From Sipunculus nudus (Eukaryota > Annelida > Sipuncula > Golfingiida > Sipunculidae): DNA of 64,000 nucleotides. Position numbers and translations under genes: made by a program. Under the pieces are notes generated by a model that was given only the letters and a program-made list of their open reading frames with translations, ran no database searches and was not told the DNA's origin. The DNA is taken from the NCBI GenBank assembly GCA_026874595.1, contig CM049312.1, positions 66,868,929 through 66,932,928 on the forward strand, in the 5' to 3' direction. Position 1 is the stretch's first letter, and every line of letters starts with the position of its first letter. Positions 55,501-63,732 of the stretch are shown here, piece by piece.

Positions 55501-56244
55501 ATCTAAATGTGGCTTACAACTGACATGGCCTGAAGGCCACACGATAAAAAAACGAGACCTGACGCACGTGCGCGTTTCCAGGCACAGGCGTTTTGCTGAC
55601 GGGGCCCGTCCGTCAGTATCGTCCAGATCTGGTTGACATGTTCCCGCGTAACGGCAGAAACCGGCCGATGCTCTGTTCCATTCAGGTGTAGCGTTCCAAG
55701 CAGGGGGCTGCTTGCCAAAACGAGCAGACAGGCCGTTCCACGTGTCCGTCACGTCGTAAGCTAGCACGTCGAGTGCCAACTCTTCTTTTGCTGAGTCCTG
55801 ATATGGACATATCACCCTGACATGCACAACACCCGCCCCTTCGACCATCCGTGTCGCGGCATGTTCCAGTGCCACGATGAAACGGTGACGTAAATGTTCT
55901 GATATATCATCGGCACCCGGTGTGCAGAAACGGGCCAGCAAGACAGCCACTTTTGTCATACGGACACCGTCCACATCCGGCACGGGCTGTGAAACGCACC
56001 ACCGGGTCCCGCAAGCCTTTACAACGCTGTCGACCAGTTCAACTTCTCTCTTGTAGTCAGCGTGAGTGGAGGGTGGGAACGGGAAACTGCGCGCAAACAG
56101 GTGACCGAATATCTGAAGGAGACGACGGTGATCCCAACCGTCTTTTGATTGTGCATGATAATCCCTCACCTTGTGTACTGGGACCCATTCATCCAGAATG
56201 CAAGGTTTGTCGATCCTGGCAGAAACCTGGCACAGGTCTTCCAT
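52552..56244 (-). CDS. Very large unassigned viral protein, 1,230 aa
   Basis: 1,230 residues from the ATG at 56244; the longer frame begins GTG. It is globular with mixed composition, many Trp and Cys, and no signal or membrane segment. The C-terminal third contains beta-rich Gly/Ser stretches (VWGSSSQGGAVLGSGDTAG; GIVVVNVNFCVDHHGPT). A GNTGKT sequence near the C-terminus is not a proper Walker A. The length is near that of herpesvirus major capsid proteins, and it lies close to the terminase exon, as capsid genes often do. This is the best capsid candidate in the window, but only on size and position; a primase-type enzyme cannot be excluded. Confidence 0.65.
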   Translation of the reverse strand: MEDLCQVSARIDKPCILDEWVPVHKVRDYHAQSKDGWDHRRLLQIFGHLFARSFPFPPSTHADYKREVELVDSVVKACGTRWCVSQPVPDVDGVRMTKVAVLLARFCTPGADDISEHLRHRFIVALEHAATRMVEGAGVVHVRVICPYQDSAKEELALDVLAYDVTDTWNGLSARFGKQPPAWNATPEWNRASAGFCRYAGTCQPDLDDTDGRAPSAKRLCLETRTCVRSRFFIVWPSGHVSCKPHLDSWAVSGSNPSTRPAEHFHTLFDRMLMEACLPSLSRVPDSALLYLLCRLLSPERAIGICSHKYPVFIQNALAEKARPIPVQTLRRTAAAGWWEAANVAWMQYAVDAGMFGEYNAILRTEQIADALAQAANEKVTFIKRGEGVWNICHAVHHLLNTCRNLVSQVNRQANEVCIPFTEVDGFVGVPGIKAYRHDLFLKAYRTSQGLLRFKPPSSHDPRARSFSVPWHHRSSLIPDVLTRGGCQSTSPRSCVKDEKTGPSKKKWNKNSDMFWVWFPAGAPETDHFCHKRTEAEGPAETPCPECWDILEWQADHEKVGLDNGSGSGQRHPTSCLLGFGCRSVQIKRLLLHLAVGCAVSPRRCGHARDAADVSESHVSCPATAWWKAHYVPATVSLHREWRDVMPWKTNNWQNAHPQTAQEGTAASARFVGILETLNDLIRNPNVHPVPAPFNSDEALSDVYRSARQASSVPDTDQRPDPGLLDVHVLQCLSFNDDATQVVWRATGSDDCKMPHPVYGKIPLASPYISVWGSSSQGGAVLGSGDTAGAVHLAWGGTAFDTNRVHVTFSGPRMTTYSSEGTVKNHSGATFSRSAQRSQGLMIQRTNNNRGGIQNLLLSELQRHVCAHISDPVAQHHLTRNVPGIVVVNVNFCVDHHGPTNVSRIPGKMVRYTRAVKARKFPGVALSVLVPIKCTTRLRIKNIHVTPVGGNTGKTPECVAVEDADVDENRSVTASLPCNLHKCCSATYPKASNPHTLHALVESHRRVIESVGELDVAMQRAMQNTERANECPLNFLASRLISCVYNLRDTRGGAEKSTASDGNCDQSEDCPLVYAWGSVAVGSGPHMPQLARTLRKRFSPAACKPLQLCSADYDPCAQRARHGPTDRFGRVGRKTDSVLSGQSTAYRSRNGDFMSALYDCTADPSVGSLSPVNGVYAYFTWLQQKRHALWAVDGDVNEKQQQVPWDTLEMTCQAWTSTSGLTPAVEPYKL

Positions 56245-56552
56245 CCCGCTTCCTCTCTCCACAGCCTGTAACTGCAATAATGATATGCAACACACTGGCT
56301 AACATCGGTGTGTATCTTTTTTTTTATACATCCCAATCTGCTACTGAATCATGATCACGTGATCACGTGATCTATCTGGCGTAAGAAGACTGCTACGAAT
56401 GTCACATCCATCACACGCAATAATGCTACCCCACACACTTTTTTCGAATAAAAACAAACAACAGCGTGCCATATTTTTTATTACATTTACGATCCACCAT
56501 GTACATTGCTCATATATATATAGAGCGAGAGAAAAATGTTTTTCATGCCTTG

Positions 56553-57734
56553 TCAATGCAATACAACTCCTTTCAGGAACGTTGCTGCATCGTATATGTC
56601 TCTCGTGAAGTTTCCCGGGATGACATGGAGGCGCAACCACGAGATCGCGTCTATAGACCTGTGGCCACCACAAACGTATAAGCACACAAAAAACAAAGCT
56701 GTACAAATACACGAAAATACTAAGTACACCTTGCATGCATACAGTCGGCGAACGTGGTACAAAAAAACCAACAGAACCAGACTCGAGACACTCGTCAGAA
56801 ACCACGTAAGTACACGCACCACTTTACCAACGAGGCTGCTGGAGAACCGAGGCCATATGTGCGTTCTCCTAAAGCGCATCCACAGTTTCCCGAAAGGCAG
56901 ATTCGGATCGGACGCCGCCAGCAGGCTGTGCAAGGTGGTCTTAGGTCGTCCGTACAGTCCTGTCCTTTCCTGGCATTTCGAATCAGCATTACGGGACCAA
57001 AATTCGGCGACTGCCCTGTCTTCTTCCTGTAAAATGTTCCTTGAACGGTTCACCAGACTACCGTCGTATTTCACGGCTGATCCCGCCTGCATGCGCTTCT
57101 TGTAATTCACAAGACGCAGAGGATACACTGGCCCGGCTGTAGTCTGCACGTCCTGCGATACCCGTTCCAAACATATGGCGTCTTCCTCGACACTTTCACT
57201 TTCTGTTTCGGAATCTGTGCAGTATACAGAGCAATCAGAGTCACTGGAACTGTCTTCGTTGTCATCAACGACGTCGCTGTGAGTGACGCGCGGATGCCGC
57301 AGGAAACTGTGTAAGGGGACCATGCAAGGCATCTCACCCGCGCTGGTTTCACCCAGCGGCTGGATGTACTCGGTATTCACCTTGTGATACGTCATGTCGC
57401 AGTCTGGCTCTGTTTCCGACCCGGGGCGTCTCACGATGGACACGAGTCCACCAGCAGCCTGACTCATTAATTTCAGATACCATGTCCCCGACCCGTCCAG
57501 CACCCGTAATACTTTGTACAGCGAAGATAGGCTAACCCGTTTGATACCTGCGCAGCTGCCGATGTTGACGCAGGCGGGTGTATTGGGATCAGAAACAGAC
57601 GGACATACATGTTCCCCCAATAACCTGAAATCCAAAGAATGTTTGGGGTTTTCATATTGCACGTGAGCCTGCACGACGTCCCGAAGTGCGGGCGGCCGTT
57701 CACTTCCCTTCCCTGCAGCGTGGTCCTCAAACAT
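56553..57734 (-). CDS. Membrane protein with acidic middle and two C-terminal transmembrane helices
   Basis: 393 residues with an ATG start. The N-terminal half is globular. A highly acidic Ser-rich segment (about 156-185; DDNEDSSSDSD) is a likely phosphorylation site. Near the C-terminus are two hydrophobic helices (about 305-328 and 336-356) separated by a short basic turn (HVRRLYACK), then about 35 residues. There is no signal peptide, so it is probably a tail-region double-spanning protein with the bulk in the cytosol or nucleoplasm. It follows the small gene at 57748 by 13 bases, on the same strand. Confidence 0.65.
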   Translation of the reverse strand: MFEDHAAGKGSERPPALRDVVQAHVQYENPKHSLDFRLLGEHVCPSVSDPNTPACVNIGSCAGIKRVSLSSLYKVLRVLDGSGTWYLKLMSQAAGGLVSIVRRPGSETEPDCDMTYHKVNTEYIQPLGETSAGEMPCMVPLHSFLRHPRVTHSDVVDDNEDSSSDSDCSVYCTDSETESESVEEDAICLERVSQDVQTTAGPVYPLRLVNYKKRMQAGSAVKYDGSLVNRSRNILQEEDRAVAEFWSRNADSKCQERTGLYGRPKTTLHSLLAASDPNLPFGKLWMRFRRTHIWPRFSSSLVGKVVRVLTWFLTSVSSLVLLVFLYHVRRLYACKVYLVFSCICTALFFVCLYVCGGHRSIDAISWLRLHVIPGNFTRDIYDAATFLKGVVLH

Positions 57735-57747
57735 GCCTTCCCTGACC

Positions 57748-58047
57748 TCAAATGCTGGTGCAGTCCCGAAGCAGACGTAGATTGTTGGTCACAGCTTTGG
57801 AGTGTACTTCACAAAAGTGTCCGTCTCTTGCGCTCTGAATGGCAGATGCCCTGACCCCGGTCACAACAAAATGTTGGAGAGCAGACAGTGAGGTGCAAGG
57901 TCGATTATCCTTTGTCCGTGGAAATGTGTCCAGTAGCTCTCTCGGTGTCACGGTCTGGAAGTACACCAGATCGGTTGCGGGCGATGACTGCTGCTGAGTC
58001 GCGCGTGACGCATCATTACCCGACCCATCGGCAGTCTGTTGATACAT
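57748..58047 (-). CDS. Small protein between terminase exon and membrane protein
   Basis: 99 residues from the ATG at 58047; the longer frame starts GTG. A polar N-terminus is followed by a compact helical part (TPRELLDTF, ALQHFVVTGVRASAI). A TATA-like TAAATAAAAG (minus strand, 58111-58120) lies about 64 bases upstream, and the stop is 13 bases from the next gene. No family is recognised; a small capsid-type protein is possible from size only. Confidence 0.5.
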   Translation of the reverse strand: MYQQTADGSGNDASRATQQQSSPATDLVYFQTVTPRELLDTFPRTKDNRPCTSLSALQHFVVTGVRASAIQSARDGHFCEVHSKAVTNNLRLLRDCTSI

Positions 58048-58110
58048 ACGGGCACGTGTCAGATTTTCCGAACATGACACGCAGTGCGTACCATTTTAGG
58101 ACATGTGCCC

Positions 58111-58120
58111 CTTTTATTTA
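58111..58120 (-). promoter_or_regulatory. TATA-like box
   Basis: TAAATAAAAG on the minus strand, upstream of the small gene at 58047 and just beyond the terminase stop. Confidence 0.45.
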
Positions 58121-58140
58121 AGGGGAAAACATCGTGCATC

Positions 58141-59433
58141 CTAAATAATGGACGTGTGCAACGGTGCCAACTCATGTACGTTAAAGTTTTCGTTTCTCTC
58201 GTTTAGCAACAGGTTGTATGCCAGTATCAGGGAAAGGGCCACGTCATTCTGTGTATGATCGTGGGGCTTTCGGTCCGGCCGGAATTTCGACAGCTGCTCC
58301 GTGATCAAATTTCTAGCGTCCAACCCGGCATGCTCAAGTGCCGAGCTGGCGAGGCTCATTGACAAACGCACGATGCGACTGTTGAATGCACTTTGAAAGA
58401 GGGACACTAAAGTTTTTTTCTGTTTGTCCAGGAAGAAACCCGCAACCTCGGCTGTCCCGAAATCCCGCACGGATTGGAGCCCAACCGTCTTGGCATCCTT
58501 CTCTGTCCTCCTCCTGTGGGTGAATTGAAACGACAGCGACCGAACCGGCCCGGCCATTTTTTTGGCGGCGTTGTGTATGAAATGACAAATCTGCACGGCC
58601 AGGTGTTCGTTGCTATTGCTTTCCACAGCGACAACAGCAGTCTTGAAACGGGACGAGTATGTCAGCGGGCACGCGTGCATATTCACAACACGCTGCAGCA
58701 GGCGCAAAACCGCCAGCCCAATGAAAACTTCCGCTGGTACGCTGTGTTCTATCAAACGCACCTCGTCCAATCCGAGGACGACCGCCATGCGCCTGGTTTT
58801 GTTTGAGGGGACCCTGCGGGAAACACGACCGGACGGCGGAGCGCCAGGTGTGTAACGACACACGCAAGCTATTCCTGAAGCAGACACCGACACGTTGGTG
58901 GTGTAAGCTGGGTCCACGTACACAAACAATGTATCACCCAAACAATCGACATTGTTGAATGTATCCAAGTCATTCAAACCGTCTTTCATTTCTTGCAGGA
59001 CAGATCGTGAAAAAAGCCCAACCTCATCCCCCGAATTCTGCCCATCCGGCTGCCCGTCGCCGCGCCCCAGACTAACGCCCATATTTTCTGTTTCGTAGCT
59101 GTGAGGTTCCAACGTGTTCATAACCGTCTTTTGTACAACGTCCGTCGTGATGTAAGGCGGCAGTGACATGACGTAGTGGTGACACGCTATGGCTTCCGGC
59201 GACTCGGCAACGCGTGGAACGTCTGCAGGACAGCTGAAGCACACGCGGTAGTAAGCAACCCCTGTCCGTTCCAACTTCAGTAAGGCGCATGTATTCTCAG
59301 CCGACGTGTTCATCGAAGATGTGAGCACCAACTTGGTCCCTCTGCGGTTCACATAAGGCAACAGGTGTGTCAACGTTTTCACAAATCCAGCTTCGTCAAC
59401 ATACACGATGTCGTACGTGTGACCCCTGCCAGC
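58141..59433 (-). CDS. Terminase large subunit (ATPase/nuclease), 3' exon
   Basis: The exon encodes the C-terminal 430 residues of the herpesvirus DNA-packaging motor. It starts in phase 0 after a strong acceptor. It contains the Walker B motif (DIVYVDEAGF; Asp-Glu near 59395), the coupling motif (LTSSMNT) and the RNase H-like nuclease triad: Asp in YVDPAYT (58914), Glu in VAVESNSNEH (58623) and Asp in QNDVALSLIL (58245). These match the family precisely. The Walker A part is absent from this exon, and no minus-strand Walker A was found up to 64000, so exon 1 must lie beyond the window or be missing. The frame extends past the acceptor only into intron sequence. All catalytic residues visible are intact. 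Confidence 0.9.
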   Translation of the reverse strand, partial: AGRGHTYDIVYVDEAGFVKTLTHLLPYVNRRGTKLVLTSSMNTSAENTCALLKLERTGVAYYRVCFSCPADVPRVAESPEAIACHHYVMSLPPYITTDVVQKTVMNTLEPHSYETENMGVSLGRGDGQPDGQNSGDEVGLFSRSVLQEMKDGLNDLDTFNNVDCLGDTLFVYVDPAYTTNVSVSASGIACVCRYTPGAPPSGRVSRRVPSNKTRRMAVVLGLDEVRLIEHSVPAEVFIGLAVLRLLQRVVNMHACPLTYSSRFKTAVVAVESNSNEHLAVQICHFIHNAAKKMAGPVRSLSFQFTHRRRTEKDAKTVGLQSVRDFGTAEVAGFFLDKQKKTLVSLFQSAFNSRIVRLSMSLASSALEHAGLDARNLITEQLSKFRPDRKPHDHTQNDVALSLILAYNLLLNERNENFNVHELAPLHTSII

Positions 59434-59455
59434 CTGAAACGAACGAGGAAAGAAC
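59434..59455 (-). promoter_or_regulatory. 3' splice acceptor of the terminase intron
   Basis: On the minus strand, TTCTTTCCTCGTTCGTTTCAG: a pyrimidine tract ending in CAG directly before the exon encoding the Walker B region. Confidence 0.7.
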
Positions 59456-59497
59456 ACGTCACTGATTATAAAAAAGGCCATGGTGGCGACACAACAA

Positions 59498-59505
59498 TAT
59501 AAAAG
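59498..59505 (+). promoter_or_regulatory. TATA box
   Basis: TATAAAAG 49 bases before the ATG at 59554, on the strand opposite the terminase intron. Confidence 0.6.
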
Positions 59506-59553
59506 CACGTGAGTGCGCAGATTCATCAGACACATATTCAAAAGGGAGGGTGG

Positions 59554-59805
59554 ATGGCTCAAGGCACCGAACACACTTTAGACAAGTTAGAGGACTTGGT
59601 GAGTAGCTGGGAACAAGCACTGCTCGTGAGCACGCCACAACAGATCATAGACCGGTTACACGAGAACTGCTTTATGGTACACGAGCATGTTCGGGATGAG
59701 GGAACGTGTGATACGAGAAGATGTGACATCGTCTTAAAAGCGTTATCCTCCCTTGTGATGTCTGCTTACTACGATATATGCACCACTCACAGTGACCGCA
59801 TCTGA
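59554..59805 (+). CDS. Small helical protein at the UL91-like position
   Basis: 83 residues from the ATG at 59554; the longer frame begins GTG and would precede the TATA-linked leader. It is helical throughout (LDKLEDLVSSWEQALL; CDIVLKALSSLVMSAYYDI) with three cysteines. It lies directly opposite the terminase intron and before the UL92-like gene on the same strand, where cytomegaloviruses carry UL91, a small late-transcription factor. The sequence itself does not prove this relation; a small terminase partner is an alternative. Confidence 0.55.
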   Translation: MAQGTEHTLDKLEDLVSSWEQALLVSTPQQIIDRLHENCFMVHEHVRDEGTCDTRRCDIVLKALSSLVMSAYYDICTTHSDRI

Positions 59806-59912
59806 CAACAAAAACCTATCGCACCTCTGGGGGTGCCAATCAGCTGAGAACATAAATGATCATACACATTTTAGGTATTTTATGGCAACATATATGACAG
59901 GGTACCCCACTC

Positions 59913-61007
59913 ATGAAAGCAAAAGGTAAGAGTAAAGGGAGACCCAGGAGGTACAATCCGTGTTACTCAACGAACGCTTCGCGATGCCGTTTCAGACGTC
60001 CGCCAGACCACTACGTTTTTTTGTTAAACACCGTCGCCAAAACAAGGTCTCCCCCGGCTTTGTTCCACTGCATCACGCACGGACGCCTCCATGCCTGTTT
60101 CAAAACAGGGGACCAGCACCCGGACAGCGGTAGCGACCCTTGCCCTGGCGTGGAGATGACGGCAGACGGTGATATGGTGTGTGTGGCATCAGGGATGCCG
60201 AGCGGAGCCAAGATATATGAAACGTGTCCGCGTGAGAACGAGTTTCCCCGGCACGGGACAGAGAATGACGCACCGGTCATATCTACAGGTGACGGGAACG
60301 GCCAAACATGTGCGACCCATGTTTTTCAACAAGACCACATGGCGACGTACACGTGGGAAAAACAACAGTCAGCCGACCGTGACGAACTCCTTAGGGTAGA
60401 GCCACGTCCGGAATTCGTTATGGCGGTAATAGCCCGACCCGTCACGGTGTACAACTTTTCACTTGTTGATCAGCTCCTGTTCAGTCGATACACCGAGACT
60501 GATGCGCTTCTGCACGATTACGTGTCAAGCAAAGTGTCACACCCATCCCAAGACGACACGAAACATGTGAAATACGAGTGTTACAAGGCCCTGTCTCGGC
60601 TGTCACCAAACCTTCGTCCGTCGTACGGTGAATGCTCCCGCGCATGGTGCTCTGCAGTGGAATCTCTCACTTCGTCGGAAAAGGACTCGACCAGGGGATC
60701 CCGGACAATCGATGAATTGAAAAAATACCTCGCCACACATATGAGACATGCAGTATCAGACATGAACCGGGGCAAACAAAGGAATGCCATGTGGATCTAC
60801 GACCATCCGGCGTCAACGTCCAGCCAGCTTTCAGCAGGTGTGGCTGGACAGGTCACCACGCAGGACGTCGAAGGCGGCGGGTGTAACCACATCACGTACA
60901 CTGCTTATGACCCAGTGACCGGTATGAATGTATCCAGGTGTCCAAAATATAGGTATTTTACGCCGATGCTACCCAAGCCCTGCATACCACATCGCCAGCG
61001 TTTATGA
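59913..61007 (+). CDS. UL92-like candidate late-gene transcription factor
   Basis: 364 residues with an ATG start and a basic N-terminus. A Cys/His module at residues 53-94 reads C-x6-H-x-C (CITHGRLHAC), then a Cys at 77, then DGDMVCVASG with a Cys at 90. This order (Cys, His-x-Cys, Cys, then a Gly-x-x-Val-Cys turn ending in a small residue and Gly) is characteristic of the UL92 family of the herpesvirus late pre-initiation complex. A long helical domain follows, also as in that family, with a longer linker. Position in the terminase intron supports it. The assignment needs a profile search. Confidence 0.5.
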   Translation: MKAKGKSKGRPRRYNPCYSTNASRCRFRRPPDHYVFLLNTVAKTRSPPALFHCITHGRLHACFKTGDQHPDSGSDPCPGVEMTADGDMVCVASGMPSGAKIYETCPRENEFPRHGTENDAPVISTGDGNGQTCATHVFQQDHMATYTWEKQQSADRDELLRVEPRPEFVMAVIARPVTVYNFSLVDQLLFSRYTETDALLHDYVSSKVSHPSQDDTKHVKYECYKALSRLSPNLRPSYGECSRAWCSAVESLTSSEKDSTRGSRTIDELKKYLATHMRHAVSDMNRGKQRNAMWIYDHPASTSSQLSAGVAGQVTTQDVEGGGCNHITYTAYDPVTGMNVSRCPKYRYFTPMLPKPCIPHRQRL

Positions 61008-61113
61008 AGCCGTCTGTGTCTATAATCCACAGTTACTCTAAGTCCCCTGTTTCCATTTTGTCAACTGTCACCGTGGAAGCTACGTGAAAACCGTTTAAGC
61101 TTACCTGAAGGCG

Positions 61114-61872
61114 TCACACAGCTAGCTCATTTAGTGTCAAATGGGGAACATGCAAAAGCATGTGACTCAGGACAGTAGTTCCGTCTTCGGACAACATGAA
61201 AGCTGAGTCTTCACAGCTGTTCAGGACACGGCGCGCCGTGTTGGAATGGCCGAGTGACACAGGTGTGGGTTTGCAATGGAAACGGCACGCTTCTGCCACC
61301 AGCCTCATGAAACACCCGAAAGCAGCGTATGCAGACACCATCCAACGGTCGCGCATTGTTACAGTGCATACGTCGACCTCTCCTCTCGCAGCTCGCATAT
61401 CTTCATTCGCCTTATCGATTGCATCCACCAACCGCTGTACCTCGGAATATTTCAGGTAGTACAGGTCGCGTAAACCTTCGATCAAACACGAAAACCTCGT
61501 ACAACTGATCATGAATGTATGGCTATGCGGGACCTCTTTTGACATCAGAAATCGTCTCACGAAATATACAGCCGCCAAACGGATGCAGATGTAGTTGTAC
61601 AAACGCAGGCATTCTTGGTCTGCATGCAAAGCGTCAGGGATTCCAGGACTTCCAAATAAAAAAGTGCAGATACTTTCGTCGCTGTGTAAGCTCAACGAAG
61701 GTAACAACACACTGGATAGAATCTTTCCGTCCACGTTATTGAGCGTTTCAGCCACATCAGGGACGGTGGGCGACCGTTTCTTGTCTAGCCGAAGAAAACC
61801 CGCGCCTCGATGCAGTTCAAGCTGCCTCCTGACATCTAGTGGCATACATTCCTCCAAAGGTACCCTATCCAT
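61114..61872 (-). CDS. Unassigned helical protein, 252 aa
   Basis: 252 residues with an ATG start. The protein is mainly helical with several Cys and no signal or membrane span. It lies between the UL92-like gene (convergent, 106 bases away) and the divergent 523-residue gene, on the strand of the terminase and therefore inside its inferred intron. A donor-like CAG-GTAAGC lies just after its stop (near 61104), but all frames are closed there. No family is recognised. Confidence 0.6.
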   Translation of the reverse strand: MDRVPLEECMPLDVRRQLELHRGAGFLRLDKKRSPTVPDVAETLNNVDGKILSSVLLPSLSLHSDESICTFLFGSPGIPDALHADQECLRLYNYICIRLAAVYFVRRFLMSKEVPHSHTFMISCTRFSCLIEGLRDLYYLKYSEVQRLVDAIDKANEDMRAARGEVDVCTVTMRDRWMVSAYAAFGCFMRLVAEACRFHCKPTPVSLGHSNTARRVLNSCEDSAFMLSEDGTTVLSHMLLHVPHLTLNELAV

Positions 61873-62071
61873 ATTTGGACTACTTCAGCGGAAACGTCTG
61901 CGAGACATACTCGTTACGTTTTACCGTTTAGTTGACATTACTGAATAAGCTACCACCACCGCAAATAACATATAGTTCATTTCATGCGGTGGTAACCCGT
62001 CACCCGTTGGGGGATCCCTTAGTAAAAACCCGTTCGGGAAAGCCCCCCACCGATGAAAACCTCAAACAACC

Positions 62072-63643
62072 ATGGCTGCAAAAGACCTATGTGATCCACA
62101 TACCGGACCAGCAGTGACCAGGCCATTTGAGGATTGCTATGAACCAATATGGAGAACAGCCGCTGGAGCCCCGGCGTCCATGTTTCTGTACCTACACCAC
62201 CGTCGCGTTGACGAAGTTTTTTGGATACGCTTGGTGACCCATTACATGTCAGCCCGTGATCACAGATGGCATAACCGCTACACAGAAATCAAACCAAGGA
62301 ACATGTTCTACGATACATTGGTGGGAGGCACGGTCATAGAACTGGACATGCCACGGCCAGACCTTGTATCGTATAGCAGGGAGCCCGGTTCTTCAGTGGA
62401 GCTGACAGATTGGCTGGACATCTTGTTCATTGACAACGATAACGGTCCCAATGACACGCTGGACAGAGTAACCGTGCCTGTACATTTCATTTTGTCAAGC
62501 GTCACGTGCATGTTCAACGAGTGGCTTATCCACGCCCGTTCCTTGAAAGCGCTGGAAAAACTACCTGGTACAGAGGAAGGTGCGCAAACCGCCGAAAGTG
62601 AAATGAGTGCCATTCCCGGAGAGACCGTGTCCGCAGCAGTGAATTTACGAAGCGTACTGAACCAGTTTTATGATGCTAATCCTGCCCCGGAAGACCAAAC
62701 CACGTCTGCAGAAATGCAAGCCTTAACACCTGAACACACCTGCATGCGACTCATCTGCCATTGGGAACCGGCTGTACCTGCAACAGAGGAAGGCAGGAGG
62801 CGATCCGTGGCCGTAATGCTGTTATCTCACATGCACAATTACGGACAGGTGTTTTCAGAACGGCAGATGGACCCGGCGAGCACGGGGACGTACAAGTGCG
62901 GGATCGAGGACAAAATCTTCCGAGTGCTGACCTCAGTTAGCCTCCCCATGCTGAGCAGAATGTTTGACCAGGTGGATGACATAAACGTCATTCTAACATG
63001 GTGCGCTAACGTTTCAATTTGTCCGGACGTGCATGATACATTATCCCAGCAGATCGCGCTTTACGCCGGATGGTTGACAGTTCGCGACAGCTGTACAGTG
63101 CCCGGTGTGACCGATCCACTTATTAGGGCTTTTTCGCACATGAACCCTGTGGCGTTGGTACTGATATTCAGGAGGGTGATCAGTCGCCTGAGGGGGGAAT
63201 GCGGACAGGTAAAGTTGCGTTTCAATAAAGGACTTGGCGCAAGGTTGCAGTCCGCCGTTGAGTGGTATATGGACGGCCGTCGGACAAACCCAGACGTCCC
63301 TTATTACTTGCAAGTTCATTTTTATGGGGCTGGTGTGCATAACGGAACGGTACGCTTCATGGAGCCTGTGTGGTATTTTACATTCAAAGGACCGCACGGC
63401 GGCCAACAACATTCTGACGAATGTTCCATGTGGATTAACGTGAGTGAACCAAATGACTTGGTGTTCCTCTCTCCCAACAAGCACTCGCGTTTGACACGAC
63501 ATTACGTTCCGGGGGGCATCCCAGTGGAATGGCGTTACCCCGGAATGATGGAAGAACTGCTGCAAAGGCTTTCGTACCCTCTGGATCTGCTGATCGAATT
63601 CATCGGTTTCACGCTGGTGGAACCTATACCTGTATTGTATTGA
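62072..63643 (+). CDS. Unassigned viral protein, 523 aa, at the UL93/UL17-like position
   Basis: 523 residues with an ATG in good context (ACCATGG). The protein is globular with mixed helix and strand and has no signal or membrane span. The C-terminal half includes long ordered segments (HFYGAGVHNGTVRFMEPVWYF). It is the third plus-strand gene opposite the terminase intron. In known herpesviruses this neighbourhood holds the capsid-vertex protein UL17/UL93, which has similar size. The assignment is positional only. Confidence 0.6.
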   Translation: MAAKDLCDPHTGPAVTRPFEDCYEPIWRTAAGAPASMFLYLHHRRVDEVFWIRLVTHYMSARDHRWHNRYTEIKPRNMFYDTLVGGTVIELDMPRPDLVSYSREPGSSVELTDWLDILFIDNDNGPNDTLDRVTVPVHFILSSVTCMFNEWLIHARSLKALEKLPGTEEGAQTAESEMSAIPGETVSAAVNLRSVLNQFYDANPAPEDQTTSAEMQALTPEHTCMRLICHWEPAVPATEEGRRRSVAVMLLSHMHNYGQVFSERQMDPASTGTYKCGIEDKIFRVLTSVSLPMLSRMFDQVDDINVILTWCANVSICPDVHDTLSQQIALYAGWLTVRDSCTVPGVTDPLIRAFSHMNPVALVLIFRRVISRLRGECGQVKLRFNKGLGARLQSAVEWYMDGRRTNPDVPYYLQVHFYGAGVHNGTVRFMEPVWYFTFKGPHGGQQHSDECSMWINVSEPNDLVFLSPNKHSRLTRHYVPGGIPVEWRYPGMMEELLQRLSYPLDLLIEFIGFTLVEPIPVLY

Positions 63644-63732
63644 AGCATGCCGGTCAGCCGGCCGACATGTATTATTTGTGTTAACGTTGTCGCTGAACTG
63701 TGGGCGGCACAGCTGCTCTGTCAGACGCCAAA

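Noticed and set aside
52552-56244. Firm assignment as major capsid protein
   Set aside because: Length and position fit, but no diagnostic motif could be identified by eye, so it is left unassigned.
61098-61110. Splice donor CAG-GTAAGC as the 5' end of the terminase intron
   Set aside because: All three minus-strand frames carry stops just before it, and no Walker A motif is encoded upstream in the window.
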